Assembly (NCBI GenBank): GCA_963920575.1
Contig: OY986973.1
Span: forward strand, 7,171,054 to 7,235,053
DNA: 64,000 nucleotides
Direction: 5' to 3'
Source of the DNA: Narthecium ossifragum
Lineage: Eukaryota; Streptophyta; Magnoliopsida; Dioscoreales; Nartheciaceae
Shown here one piece after another: positions 1-11,140 of this stretch. The first letter of the stretch is position 1. The number at the start of each line of letters is the position of its first letter. The notes below the pieces were generated by a model. It worked only from the letters and a program-made list of their open reading frames with translations. It made no database searches and was not told the origin of the DNA. The translations under genes and the position numbers were made by a program.

Positions 1-557
1 ATTAGGGTTTTAGGGTTGAGTTAGACCTCTAGTGAACTCGGATTTCCTGGTTCGATCCTGACAGTTTCTTCTGGTCGCGACTGGGTTCAACCGGTCCGGA
101 ATTTGAAAATGTGCTCAACATGAAAGATGTAGATTAGGAAGTCTTCTATCCTATCCCGAGGATTTGACATTATTTGGACTTATCTGGAATATTTAGCGAA
201 TATTCTCCTAAGCGTCGAAGGACCAGTCTTTCAGCTTATGTATCTTCATCTATTCTTCAAATCTGCTATCGCTCCATCAGGAATCTTGCAAAGTGTCTAA
301 CATGAAGGTTGTACATCTTGCAGTCTTCTATAAGTCCTCCAAATTTCAGGAATTTAGAATTTATTTGGAGAATTTGGTGAATTCTTTTCAAACTGACAGC
401 GGAGCAACGTAATTTCCACATATTAGTCCTTTTCTGTATTTTCTAACTTGAATCTTCATTAAACCTGAAATCACTAAACAAACTATCAAATAAAAACACT
501 CTCGGGCAAACAAATGTAAATTACGGGGTTTAAGTATGAATATTTAGTGACTCATCA
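1..557 (-). repeat. Athila/Tat-type LTR fragment, cut by the window edge
   Basis: The sequence matches, segment by segment, the later part of the solo LTR at 17220-18645 and the middle of the mosaic LTR at 52566-53585 (shared blocks around 'gactgggttcaa', 'gtagattaggaagt' and 'cttcatctattctt'). It ends in ACTCATCA, the same terminus type as the other Athila/Tat LTRs here. No purine tract follows the CA end, so this is either the right-hand LTR of an element lying to the left of the window or a solo LTR. The strand follows the coding strand of its relatives. Confidence 0.8.
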
Positions 558-1120
558 GAAACCACTGTCTGGGGACCACGTCAGGGACATCAACAACCAT
601 CCTTAGCACTTGGCCTTGGAGAAGCGTCATGACCTTTAAACCTCAAGGACAACATAATATAGCCGACTAAACCATATCATCGATAACATGAAGATCCAAA
701 TAATACAATCACGTCCTAAACCTTACTACCCAGCTGCAGTCCTAAAGCTAGATCCGAGCTACCCGAGAGCCTTGGATCGGTGATCAACCCATCACCCCGC
801 CTAACCTGATATGCCTCTAATACATACAATGCATGAACCTATGCAAACATCTAAACTAGATGTCTCTATATGCCACAGCAACAATTATAAGTTCAATAAT
901 TATACAATAGCCCTCGGCACACGTCGGCAACGGGCTAAGTTTCCACGATACAACGTAAGCTAGCACTCATAGCTAGCAAACGGCTAAGCAAACAAGAAGC
1001 AATTAAGTTTACCATCCAACTAGGTAGTTAAATGAAAGACAAACTAAATATTCGCCAAAGAGGGTAAACACACGATCAAATTCCCAAAATCAATCGAAAT
1101 CCTTCGAAAACCATATGATA
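558..1120 (-). repeat. Fragment of a long Tekay-type LTR
   Basis: This stretch parallels 42755-43300 inside the LTR at 42134-47055: the same order of blocks ('cttagcacttggccttgg', 'gatccgagctacccgag', 'gatgcctctaat', 'gccctcggcac', 'agctagcactcatagct'). It lacks both LTR ends, so it is an internal LTR fragment. No gene is visible. Confidence 0.75.
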
Positions 1121-1151
1121 ATAGCATCCATGCTTCCTAATGCCATCCGCA

Positions 1152-1667
1152 CTAATGCCAAGCCATGGAAGCTGCGGACTTCATGTAAGCTTTGTACTGA
1201 TTGCTAAGTGGGATCGCTTCCTCCATGGCAGGATCGGCACTAATGCCATCTACAGAAACAATATACATAAGAAAACAAACTCGATTAGTGAAAAAGATGT
1301 ACTTGTTGCGGTTGGAAAACAACTGTTCTTGCCTCAATACTTCGAGAACTATAGACCAAGATGAACTACAGACCAAGATGTCATCGAAATAAACAACAAC
1401 AAATCGGCCCATGAACAGTCAGATGACTTGATGCATAACCCTCAGGAAGGTATTAGGTGCGTTTGATAAGCCGAAAGGCATCACCATCCATTCATATAGG
1501 TCGTCCTGAGTCTTGAATGCTATTTTCCACTCGTCCCCCGGCCTTATGCGTATCTGGTGGTATCCACTCATGCGATCTACTTTGGAGAACAGTCTCGAAC
1601 CAGCCAGGTGATCCAATATGTCGTCAAGCCTCGGTATGGGAAATCGGTACTTGATGATTATTTCCAA
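1152..1667 (-). pseudogene. Ty3/gypsy reverse transcriptase fragment
   Basis: Read on the minus strand this is the core of a Ty3/gypsy reverse transcriptase. FPIPRLDD lies near the start, followed by a YHQIRI block, then MPFGLSNAP, then the catalytic YFDDILV motif. A single in-frame TGA (about 1416-1418) splits it into two open pieces of 82 and 86 codons in the same frame. After the catalytic motif the similarity fades. RNase H and integrase are missing. It is a dead fragment of an autonomous gypsy element older than E1, which lies just to its right; 1668-1742 continues the fragment without clear motifs. Confidence 0.88.
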
Positions 1668-1742
1668 TTTTAGCAGTTCGATTAATGGTTTGATTGGGAT
1701 TTGTTGCTATCTTTAGGCAGTTTGAGTTCATCTGTAAGTAGG

Positions 1743-3127
1743 TGATCGCTCGCAAACGTCGTCGTTAAAACGTTGCTAACCTCAATCAAATCTTAAATTT
1801 ATATCCTTGTTCAATCACTAATGCTACTAAGTAGACTAGTGGTAAAATCCGGAGTCGATCCACAGGGAATTATTAGGAAAAACAAAATCAATTCTCAAAA
1901 CTGATTCCTAAGCGGAGTAATCAAAAGGTTGGTTAAATTATCTAAAGATTATCTAAGAAAGCAAGTAAAGTGATCGGGATTGGAACCAAGTGATGAATTA
2001 CCTAGGGATTACTCAATCCACCCTAACTTCACCTTTAATCTTCTCTAGTTATCCTCTTGCTCACTTCTCTCAACATTATGGATCATATGGCTACAAGCTC
2101 ACATGAATCCCTAAAATAAGATTTATGTTCCTAAAGGCATAGCCTATCTTTCTTGGCATAGGTTGTCTTCGATCCTACGATTACTTTAAGTTATACTACT
2201 CCTAATGACCTTGGCACAACCTATCCTAACATAGCATAGGCTATCTCAAAAGCAAACCATAAATCACATGAAAACCATCTCATAAATCTGTATAAACAAT
2301 CACAGAAAGCTCATACGACTGAAAATACTTCAAAGGAACTCTGTTCCCTCGAATCTCTAATCATTAAAACCATATTTATGAGATCATGTTGAGAAGAAGT
2401 TTACAACAATCAAACCAAAGAAAATCAAAAGCTACACTAGGGTTTCATGAGATCCCTAAGTTTAAGAATTAGTTACTCATCTTCTGGGAAAGATCCGAAA
2501 GTGTTGGGAAAGAAGCCGTCGATCTCCGCGGTAAGATCTCCATCTTCAAAACCCTAGCCTTCTCCTCCAAAAGTGGTCCAAAAGATGATAATTTTCGGCT
2601 GGAATCACCCCTTAATATAATAGAAACCCATAATCCCGGAATTAGGAGTTATAGTTGAACTTAAACTCTCATTTTCCTAAATTCCAGGTTGCTGACGTCA
2701 TCGGAGCGATCGATCGGACTAAAATCCGATCCATCGCTTAAGTCGGACTGGGTCTGCCACGTCATCAATTAATTTCAGCCTTTCTCAAATTTCAGCTTTC
2801 ATACTTCTGACTTTGCTTCAAAACTGGCGCCAATCTATAAAGAATCCCAGAAAGTCTTCAACATAAAAGTTGTAGATCTTGAAGTCTTCTTTCATCTCCC
2901 AGAATTTCAGAATATTTGAAAATGTGTAGAATATCTGGTGATTTATTTCCAAACAGTCGACGAAGCAGTCTTTTTGCAGAATTTAGTGATTGTTGACCGA
3001 ATTTCTTGTATTTCTTCTCAAATCCTACTTAAACCTGTAATCAAACAATAAGATATCAAATACACCTACTCTAGACCTAACAAAGGTAATTTAAGGGGTT
3101 TAATTAGGAATAATTAGTGACTTATCA
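1743..3127 (-). repeat. E1 3' LTR (left)
   Basis: A 1385 bp copy of the E1 LTR, TG...CA bounded. On the minus strand an AT-rich TATA-like stretch lies near 2612-2625, with a GATCGATCGG palindrome about 80 nt upstream of it near 2707. Confidence 0.93.
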
Positions 3128-3140
3128 CACCCCCAACTTA
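3128..3140 (-). other. E1 polypurine tract
   Basis: Immediately inside the left LTR the minus strand reads AAGTTGGGGGTG, a purine-rich tract where plus-strand DNA synthesis would be primed. The same GGGGGTG tract adjoins the left LTRs of E2 and E3. Confidence 0.8.
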
Positions 3141-4586
3141 CACTTTGCTAGTCCTCGAGCAAAGAAAAGATAAAAAGAAAGCAATAAATCTAACTAGCCA
3201 CTTTCGTAGGTCTCACGATTGCACTTAGCATGTGCAATAAGCCTTTAAACCCCTGGGTTATCCCAGTGGATGAGTTATAGTCTCCTGAGGGTTTTCAGGG
3301 ATGACACCCACAAACATCTATACATTCCCTTGAATATATCATTCGAAATCAATCATAATACTCATCAACTCTAATGCATGAAATAGAAATAATATCCACA
3401 AATATACCCTTCAACTCATATTCACATAAAAACATAGTAAATCAAAACATTTCATAACATATTTCCAACACTTCAACATATTTAATCATGATTAAAAATA
3501 ACTTTAACACTACTGTGTATGAATGGGGTTTCACATGCTTCAGAGCCTCAATTATATCTAAACACTTCAACTATTCAAGATCACAATCCTATCCAAGCAC
3601 ATATCTTCCATTTATCACATAGCAATATCTATTTTTTTTCTTTTCTTTTCTTTTTTCTTTTCGTAGGAATTTCCACTGTTTTACGCGAACACCACGCTGG
3701 CTAGGCACACTGCCCGGTTACTAAGTTGAAAATCCTCTTTCTTTTTCTTCTTTTTTCCAAGAAATTCAACTGTTTTACGTGAACACCACGCTGGTTAGGC
3801 ACACTGCCCGGTTACTAAGTTGAAGATCCTTTTTTTCTTTCTTTCTTTCTTTTTTTTTCGTATACTCAGATAATTGCATGTATTCATGTATTTTCTGTGT
3901 CATGATATAGAATTGTAAAGCTATCCTAGTATCATGCTTAGAATCTAATATCAACCACTTAACATGTGGAAGTGAACATGTGCATTAAGATATGTCAAGT
4001 TATCCTTAAATCATGGTAAAAGTGTTAAAGTATAGAAATAATATCATGCATAGCAAAAATTTACTATCCCTTATATGGCATACAAGTATCAGAATAGTTC
4101 ATAAAATAAATTTCTAAAACATCCACCTTTGTCAAATCATATCATAATGTCATTCTTTTGACATAATTCAAGTGATGTATAATATTTGGTTACCAGAAAA
4201 ATAATAAGCATGAATTCCTAGAATTCTACCCCCAACTTAAATATAATTGTACCCAATTACACGAAGTCATAAAAATAAATCAAGAAGTAAAGGGTAAAGA
4301 TAACCATAATAAACGCCTCAGAAATAGGTTAGATTTCTCTCTCTTCCAATTTAAGTGTAGGCATCGCCATCATTGAATAAATATTTCCTTCCCCATCATA
4401 ACCTGTCACAGGAATATATGCCTTTCCAAAAAGATCAAATATAACAAATAAAAGTCCAAAAAGGTATTAGAATCATAGAAAATTTCGGTAGGGTCTCCTT
4501 TGTAATAGCATGATATATTAACCTTGTACAAGTATTCAATCCACAAAAATTAAATTATAGACATGAAAATATTAAAATACAGGAAA
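3141..4586. other. E1 internal non-coding stretch
   Basis: Apart from the hairpin modules at 3669-3824 this stretch is AT-rich with poly-pyrimidine runs (about 3631-3662, 3735-3757, 3829-3858). No gene is seen. It occupies the place where pol would end and the 3' untranslated region begin in a full element. Confidence 0.7.
3669..3824 (-). repeat. Tandem hairpin module, two copies, E1
   Basis: Two copies of a module of about 60 nt are separated by pyrimidine-rich spacers. Each contains TTTTACGYGAAC and CCGGTTACT. The outer arms pair: TTCAACT at 3765-3771 with AGTTGAA at 3818-3824 in copy 2 (7 of 7), and TTCCACT with AGTTGAA in copy 1 (6 of 7). An inner hairpin GGCA-CAC-TGCC lies at 3798-3808. 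Modules with the same architecture and different stem sequence occur at the equivalent place in E2 and E3. The function is unknown. Confidence 0.75.
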
Positions 4587-5423
4587 TTATCCATGTACAA
4601 CACCAAAAATATTCAGCATCCATAATATCATCATGATTGAAAATCGGGACCGTCCGAGCGGAAATTGAAGCTCTGGAACACCTGGATCGTGTCCAGGCAA
4701 CCACCGGACGGCTGGAAGCTCACCGGCGATGGATCGACGGTGAAACCTCGTCGCCGGAGGATGTGGACGGTAGGGATGGAATCGTGGAAGCTCTAGGAGC
4801 CTATCTACGGTGTCTGATCGATGGATTAGTGTCTCCTGGTGGTGGATTGGAGATGGCCGCGGCGGGGTATAGATCGCTGGAGATGGATTCCGGTGATTTG
4901 GGCTCGATTTGAGGGAAGTAATGGTCGAGGAAGGTTCGTGGATGTGTGGGGAACGGTCCAATGGTGGATGATTGAAGAATTGGGTTTCCGGTCGGCGGCT
5001 TAAAGGTGGTCGAAGAGGTTGAGACTGCCAGAGGCGAAGCAGATGATCCAGCAAGCAAGGTATGGTTGTGATGGTGGGGGAAGCTTCGTGGTGGACGTAG
5101 GAAGCTTCTGGAGGTATTTTCGGGCAGTGAACGGCCGTGGGTGATGGTGAAGGCGATCGCCGAGGGCCTCTCCAGCGTCGGAGGAGAGGGTGTCGAGGGA
5201 AGAGGAAGACGGAGATGAAAAGGTGGAAGGTTGGCGGAGGTCTCGGTAGTATCTTCAGGGGTTGGGGATGGCCGGAGATGCTGCGATGGGCGGCGGTGGT
5301 CGTCGGCTCGGGGACGAGCCGACGAGCCGGGACGACGAGCCGCGGGAGAAAGAGAGAACGGGAGGAGAGAGGAAAATCAAGAAAAATAAGGAAAAAAAGG
5401 AAAAAACAAATGGGAAAAATCAT
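4587..5423 (-). other. GC-rich segment in E1, possible captured sequence
   Basis: A sharp block of high GC lies between AT-rich flanks, at the place where pol would be expected. The minus strand has a 278-codon open frame rich in Pro, Ser, Arg and His with no recognisable domain; other frames are also partly open, as expected of GC-rich DNA. Its purine-rich right edge (about 5335-5420) resembles in style the leader regions of the Tekay LTRs (16380-16790, 40030-40260). It may be a captured promoter or first exon of a host gene or of another LTR. A real protein product is unlikely. Confidence 0.45.
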
Positions 5424-5538
5424 GGAAAAATCCTAAAAACTCAGGAAAAATCCTAAAAATTAAAAAGAACTCTTAAAAACTGGGTTGCCTCCCAACAAGC
5501 GCGTAATTTTACGTCTTTCGCTAGACTTCCCGAAAATG

Positions 5539-8500
5539 TCAGTTATAGTATGGATCCGTCAGATTGACGGACTCGATCACACCCACAAGTATAATTTCCC
5601 CATATAATGATTTAAACCATACCCGGTCCCACAGTATATCAAGTATTTGATGATGCAGACCTATCAATTCTTTCCTCCCAACAAGTGTACTAGTAACCCC
5701 ATCCGTTATAAAAGACAAACTATGATCATATTTCATCTTACAACCAAGTCTACGGTATGTGTCTCTCATAATGATGACACCTGGAAGTGAACATGGAGGG
5801 GATTGCGATCTCAGAATGAGTGTAGGCATTGACGATGGTGCAAATATAGGTAAAGGAGAAGGTGGTGGCTCAAGTTTAGAATATACTGACACATCTGTGC
5901 AAAGATGTGTGTCAACATAATAAGCACGAACTTGTCCAGGATCTAAGTCAGGTACAGGAGTAAGAGATAACGGTGGAAGGGGCTCAACCACCCAAGAAAT
6001 AGTTTTTGTCTCTACAGTGTGTTGATCGAGTAACTGATCGGGCAAGATGTGTGGTTTGATGTCATCTTTCAATTGTGCAGTGTCCCGATTAACATCATCA
6101 TCAGAGTCAGAAGCATATGCATTCAAAATATCAGACAGAATGTCATTCTTTAATTCAACATCATCATCCTCTGAATCATACTCATCCCAAATTATAGGCA
6201 ATCTATCATCATGCAGTTTAGCATCATTATCATGATTAAATTGTCCAGTATCCAAGTTAATGTCAAATAAGGATGAATCAAAATTATAAACCCAATCATT
6301 TATAACATCAATAGCAAAGCAGTCATTATTTTCAGGCACACTTGCATCCTTAAATATATTCACACGTTTTTTCATGTTTCCAAACGAGATATTCATAACA
6401 CCCGTACGACAGTTAATACAAGCATTCGCGGTAGCTAGGAAAGGTCGACCTAAGATAATAGGCACAGATTTCTAGCAAAGAACAACAGGCTCCATGTCTA
6501 AGACAATGAAGTCAACCGAAAAAAAGAAGTTATCAACCTTAACCAACACATCCTCCAAGATACCTCGCGGTGTCTTGATGGATCTATCAGCCAACTGAAG
6601 GGTTACTGTCGTAGGTTTCAAATCATTCATTCCAAATTTCTGATATAAGGAGTATGGCAGTAAATTAACACTAGCACCAAGATCAAGAAGGGCACTATCA
6701 ATACGATAGTCGCCTATGTAACAATAAACAGTTGGGGTGCCTGGATCCTTAAGTTTTGGTGGAGTGTCATACTTCAGGATCGAACTTACATGTTCAGTCA
6801 GAGATATTTTCTTAGAGGCCTGAGATTTGGATTTGCGTTTTTGGGTACAGAGGTCTTTCAGAAATTTTGCATAGGAAGGGAATTGTCGGATGGCCTCTAA
6901 AAGTGGTATATTGATGTTCACTCGCTTGAATATCTCCGTGATTTCCTCTACATAAGATTTCTTATTGGGTCTAGAGGAAGGGTCCATAAGTGCATAAGGG
7001 AAAGGTACTTTGGGCACATATCTCGCAAGATCAGGTTCCCTAGAATTAGATGGATCGTAATCAAGTGGTATATTGGAGTAATCATGGGGTGAACGATCAA
7101 TCGTTTGGGAGGACGATCGATCGTCGGACGACTGATTGATCGTCGGATCGTTCGATTGATTGGTCAAACCGGCTGGTTCCTCTACTTTATTATCTATAAT
7201 CTTGCCACTTCTAAGGGTCACTACAGCTTTAGCACTTTCTAAGTTCTGGTTGTGTACATAATACTGACCCATAGGATTAGTCACAGGTTGACTAGGCAAA
7301 TTACCTTCCTCTCTTTTAGCCACTGTGTTAGCCTGTTGCCCTAGTTGTGTCTCTAATTTGGATATAGATTGAGCATGCGAATTAACATCATTTCTTATCA
7401 AAGCAATTTCGCTCTTAAGCTCAGTCTTAAGCTCAGCCATGCTAGCAGTAATGTTTGCATTCATGTTATTCATGCTAGAACTCAAATTTGCAAGAGTAGT
7501 CATGATTGTGTTTAAAGTTGGGTCAGAGGGTTCTTGTGGAGGTGCAGTTTGTTGGTATTGTGCAGAGTACCCTGGGTTTGGATTTGCAGAAGGTATAGAT
7601 GTGTATCTATTCGTGAGGACACTGGAAAAACTACTCTGCCCTTGGAAAGTATCAGATTGCTGAGGTGGTCTCCAATTAAAGTTAGGATGGTTCCGCCAAC
7701 CTGGATTATATGTGTTTGAATATGAATTATTCTCAGGTTTAGTGAAACCATATGCCGCATTTGCTTGTTCCTGAACAAATTCAGGGAACGAAGGCGCCAG
7801 GGGACAGTCGGTTATGTGATGTTCAAGGCTAGAGCATAGTGCCCAAGTTTGAGGTTGATTTTGGAACAGGGGAGGGTCAGGTGCTTGTCTCATTTCCAAT
7901 TTATCAAACCTTTTATTAAGAAGAGCTATTGGTGCAGTAAGGGCATCAAATCCAGAATGCTCAAAGGTCCCCTTAGATGTAGGCCGACTCCTAGGGTTTG
8001 TATACTGTTGTTGAGAATCAATGGAAATTTGTTCATAAAGGTTCCAAAGCTCATCATCATCTTTATCTAAAGGAATACCCCCACAACAAGCTTCAACCCT
8101 AGTTTTACATCTTTCATTAAGGCCTCTATAAAACTTATGTGTTAGCAACCACTTATCAATATCATGATGGGGACATTTTCTCAAAAGATCTTTAAACCTA
8201 CCCCAGGCATCATGAAAAGACTCATCATCATATTGAACAAAGGTAAGGATTTCAGTCCTGAATTTCTCAGTTTTAATTATGGGAAAGAATTTCCTTAAAA
8301 ATGCCTCTTGAATTTGGTCCCAAGTTGTGGTTGAGTATGGAGGTAAACATTGAAGCCAGTGTTTAGCTTTATCTTCAAAGAGAAGGGAAAAAGTTTCAAC
8401 TTAAAGGCATCATCATTAAAGTTTTCCAATTTTAGTGTAGAGATGATATCGATAAAATTGTGAATGTGCTCATAAGGATCCTCATTACTTAAACCCTGAA

Positions 8501-8843
8501 AGTGGGGTAACATTTGAATCGTTTGGGGTCTAATCTCATAGTGTGAGGCTATGATTGCAGGAGGATCAATGGAAGGAGTGTAAGTGTAGGCAGTGGGCAA
8601 GAAGTGATTTCTCAAATGAACACGTTGTACCCCTCCATCGTTATTATTATTACCTCCCCTTCCAAGATTAGCATTAGGGTCGATGACATGTCCCTCATTT
8701 TCAGCCATGGTGACAAAGGTCTCGTGAATAGATTGCAGGTTACTCAAATATTGTTGACCTAAGGCTCTAGCTTTTCGGAGTGTGGTCTCTAGTTCTAGAT
8801 CCAAAGGTTCCAACGGGGTATTTAAGAATCGTCTACCTTGCAT
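5539..8843 (-). pseudogene. E1 gag-protease reading frame, broken
   Basis: This is the capsid-protease precursor of an Athila/Tat-type element. Possible starts are the ATGs at 8843 and 8708; the choice is uncertain. The order is an N-terminal region, then the retrotransposon gag domain, then a degenerate zinc-knuckle-like Cys/His stretch (CSSLEHHITDC), a Ser/Asn/Gln-rich linker, and an aspartic protease with DLGAS in place of DSGA, typical of this lineage. After the protease comes a long Asp/Glu-rich tail ending at 5539. Two lesions are visible: a one-base frameshift in gag near 8377 and an in-frame TAG at 6472-6474 inside the protease domain. Neither reverse transcriptase nor integrase follows. 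Just downstream is GGGTTGCCTCCCAAC (5481-5495, plus strand), also conserved in E2. Confidence 0.88.
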
Positions 8844-9266
8844 GCAAGAACACACACAAAAAGAGAAAAATAAAACAAAAAATTCGGAAGAGAGAACAAA
8901 ACCCGACAAGCAACAATTGAACCGAAAAGGTTTGAAGCAAAAAGGCTTAGCTGACTGTGCAGTTCCGATCGGTCGGTTTCCAATCTGATCGGTCGCTCCA
9001 GGCCACAAGCTCCTTCACTCACAGTCCACTTCAAAGCAGATGGCGCAGTCCGATCGATCGGATTCAAGTCCGACCGATCGATCTAGGTGTCTTGCGAGTT
9101 GTGTTTTTCTTCAAGAAAAATTCGTTCCAATGCTGCAAAAATTCCAGAAAATTGTCAGAAAATTCCTAGAAAGTGTAAAATAAAGAAAGGTAAAATTAAG
9201 AAAGATAGAAACCTAACTAAACAAAGAAAACGAGTTAAGAGAAAATTAATTAGTTAACTGTCGAAA

Positions 9267-9284
9267 TCCCCGGCAACGGCGCCA
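9267..9284 (-). other. E1 primer binding site, tRNA-Asp type
   Basis: On the minus strand, five bases after the right LTR, the sequence reads TGGCGCCGTTGCCGGGGA. This is complementary to the 3' end of plant tRNA-Asp apart from one position, the primer used by Athila-type elements. It fixes the right LTR as the 5' LTR. Confidence 0.88.
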
Positions 9285-9289
9285 AAAAT

Positions 9290-10659
9290 TGATCGCTCGC
9301 AAACGTCGTCGTTAAAACGTTGCTAACCTCAATCAAATCTTAAATTTATATCCTTATCCAATCACTAATGCTACTAAGTAGACTAGTGGTAAAATACGGA
9401 GTTGGTCCACAGGGAATTACTAGGAAAAACAAAATCAATTCTCAAAACTGATTCCTAAGCGGAGTAATCAAAAGGTTGGTTAAATTATCTAAAAATTATC
9501 CAAAAAAGCAAGTAAAGTGATCGGGATTGGAACCAAGTGATGAATTACCTAGGGATTACTCAATCCACCCTAACTTCACCTTTAATCTTCTCTACTTATC
9601 CTCTTGCTCACTTCTCTCAACATTATGGATCATATGGCTACAAGCTCACATGAATCCCTAAAATAAGATTTATGTTCCTAACGGCATAGCCTATCTTTCT
9701 TGGCATAGGTTGTCTTCGATCCTACGATTACTTTAAGTTATACTACTCCTACTGTCGTTGGCACAACCTATCCTAGCATAGCATAGGCTATCTCAAAAGC
9801 AAATCATAAAATCACATGAAAACCATCTCATAAATCTATATAAACAATCACAGAAAGCTCATGAAAATACTTCAAAGGAACTCTGTTCCCTCGAATCTCT
9901 AATCATTAAAACCATATTTATGAGATCATGTTGAGAAGAAGTTTACAACAATCAAACCAAAGAAAATCAAAAGCTACACTAGGGTTTCATGAGATCCCTA
10001 AGTTTAAGAATTAGTTACTCATCTTCTGGGAAAGATCCGAAGGTGTTGGGAAAGAAGCCGTCGATCTCCGCGATAAGATCTCCATCTTCAAAACCCTAGC
10101 CTTCTCCTCCAAAAGTGGTCCAAAAGATGATAATTTTCGGCTAGAATCACCCCTTAATATAATAGAAACCCTTAATCCCAGAATTAGGAGTTATAGTTGA
10201 ACTTAAACTCTAATTTCCCTAAATTTCGGGTTGCTGACGTCATCTGAGCGATCGATCGGACTGAAATCCGATCCATCGCTTAAGTCGGACTGGGACTGCT
10301 ACGTCATCAATTAATTTCAGCCTTTCTCAGATTTCAGCTTTCATACTTCTGACTTTGCTTCAAAACTGGCACCAATCTATAGAGAATCTCAAAAAGTCTT
10401 CAACATGAAAGTTGTAGATCTTTAAGTCTTCTTTTATCTCCCAGAATTTTAGAATATTTGAAATTGTGTAGAATATCTGGTGATTTATTTCCAAACAGTC
10501 GACGAAGCAGTCTTTTTGCAGAATTTAGTGATTGTTGACCGAATTTCTTGTATTTCTTCTCAAATCCTACTTAAACCTGAAATCAAACAATAAGATATCA
10601 AATACACCTACTCTAGGCCTAACAAAGGTAATTTAAGGGGTTTAATTAGTGACTTATCA
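9290..10659 (-). repeat. E1 5' LTR (right)
   Basis: A 1370 bp copy of the E1 LTR, TG...CA bounded and followed directly by the target duplication GTAGG. It lacks about 10 nt present near the end of the left LTR. Confidence 0.93.
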
Positions 10660-10664
10660 GTAGG

Positions 10665-10874
10665 TCCCTCCATACTCTATAAAGGGAGATTAGGGTTTGT
10701 AAAGGGGGTCTGTTTTTTATTAATGAGACTGAGTCTAATTTTTATTAATGAGATTTTGAGTAGTTTTCTGCTCTTGAGAATTCTGATTTTCTCTCCCACA
10801 CAGAGGACGGTCGTCTCTCCCGTCGAGAGGTTATATCTTTTCACGCTCACCTTGCGCCAGAGTGGTACCAGAGC
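10665..10874 (+). repeat. LTR end and tRNA-Met-type primer site remnant
   Basis: A TATA-like CTCTATAAAGG (about 10674-10684) is followed some 180 nt later by TGGTACCAGAGC (10863-10874), one base from the usual plant initiator-tRNA primer site TGGTATCAGAGC. The arrangement looks like the R-U5 end of an LTR with its primer site, in plus orientation. The rest of that element is not recognisable. Confidence 0.5.
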
Positions 10875-10959
10875 TAACCCTCTTATGGAAATCAAAGCAT
10901 TAATCAAACTGCTAAAATCCCAATCAAACTGCTAAAATTGATGGTATTAGCGCCGATCA

Positions 10960-11140
10960 CCGATGAGCATGTTGCTTTCCACTCGTCCCCTGACCTTATG
11001 CGTATCGGGTGGTATCCACTCTTGAGATCTACTTTGGAAAACAATCTCGAACCAACTTGGTGATCCAGCATGTCGTCAAGCCCCCAAACTATTAGGTCTT
11101 GTAAAGCTGATGAGCATGTTGTTCTCCACTCGTCCCCCGG
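10960..11140 (-). pseudogene. Second and third copies of the gypsy RT segment
   Basis: The minus strand at about 10976-11085 encodes a diverged copy of the reverse transcriptase segment at 1515-1630 ([23 protein letters not shown]). The last part of the segment is repeated about 149 nt further on (11109-11140), directly against the E2 LTR. The fragments are too short to function. Confidence 0.7.

Larger units (their letters stand above)
1743..10659 (-). mobile_element. E1: complete Athila/Tat-type LTR retrotransposon lacking pol
   Basis: The element begins TGATCGCTCG and ends ACTTATCA. It is flanked by the 5 bp duplication GTAGG (1738-1742 and 10660-10664). It has two near-identical LTRs, a primer site next to the right LTR and a purine tract next to the left one, so it is transcribed on the minus strand. 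Inside are a gag-protease reading frame (5539-8843), a GC-rich segment (4587-5423) and a tandem hairpin module (3669-3824). No reverse transcriptase, RNase H or integrase is present, so it could only move with enzymes supplied by another element. The LTRs differ by scattered substitutions and a few short indels, for example about 10 nt near the end, which suggests a fairly recent insertion. Confidence 0.93.

Noticed and set aside
1..30. Telomere-like TTTAGGG units at the window start
   Set aside because: Only two units, and the same sequence context occurs inside related LTRs (near 18085 and 52785), so it is ordinary LTR sequence.
3669..3824. Hammerhead or other known self-cleaving ribozyme
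   Set aside because: Neither strand has the CUGAUGA and GAAA core of a hammerhead; the conserved words do not match a ribozyme I recognise.
4587..5423. 278-codon minus-strand open frame as a real gene
   Set aside because: Pro/Ser/Arg-rich with no domain, in GC-rich DNA where several frames stay open; kept only as a possible captured segment.
5539..8843. Endogenous pararetrovirus capsid-protease region
   Set aside because: Paired LTRs, 5 bp TSD, tRNA-Asp-type primer site and DLGAS protease identify an Athila/Tat-type retrotransposon; no movement protein or viral polymerase is present.
10863..10874. A tRNA gene
   Set aside because: The match is only to the 12-base primer-site complement; there is no cloverleaf around it. 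No other tRNA or rRNA gene was seen.
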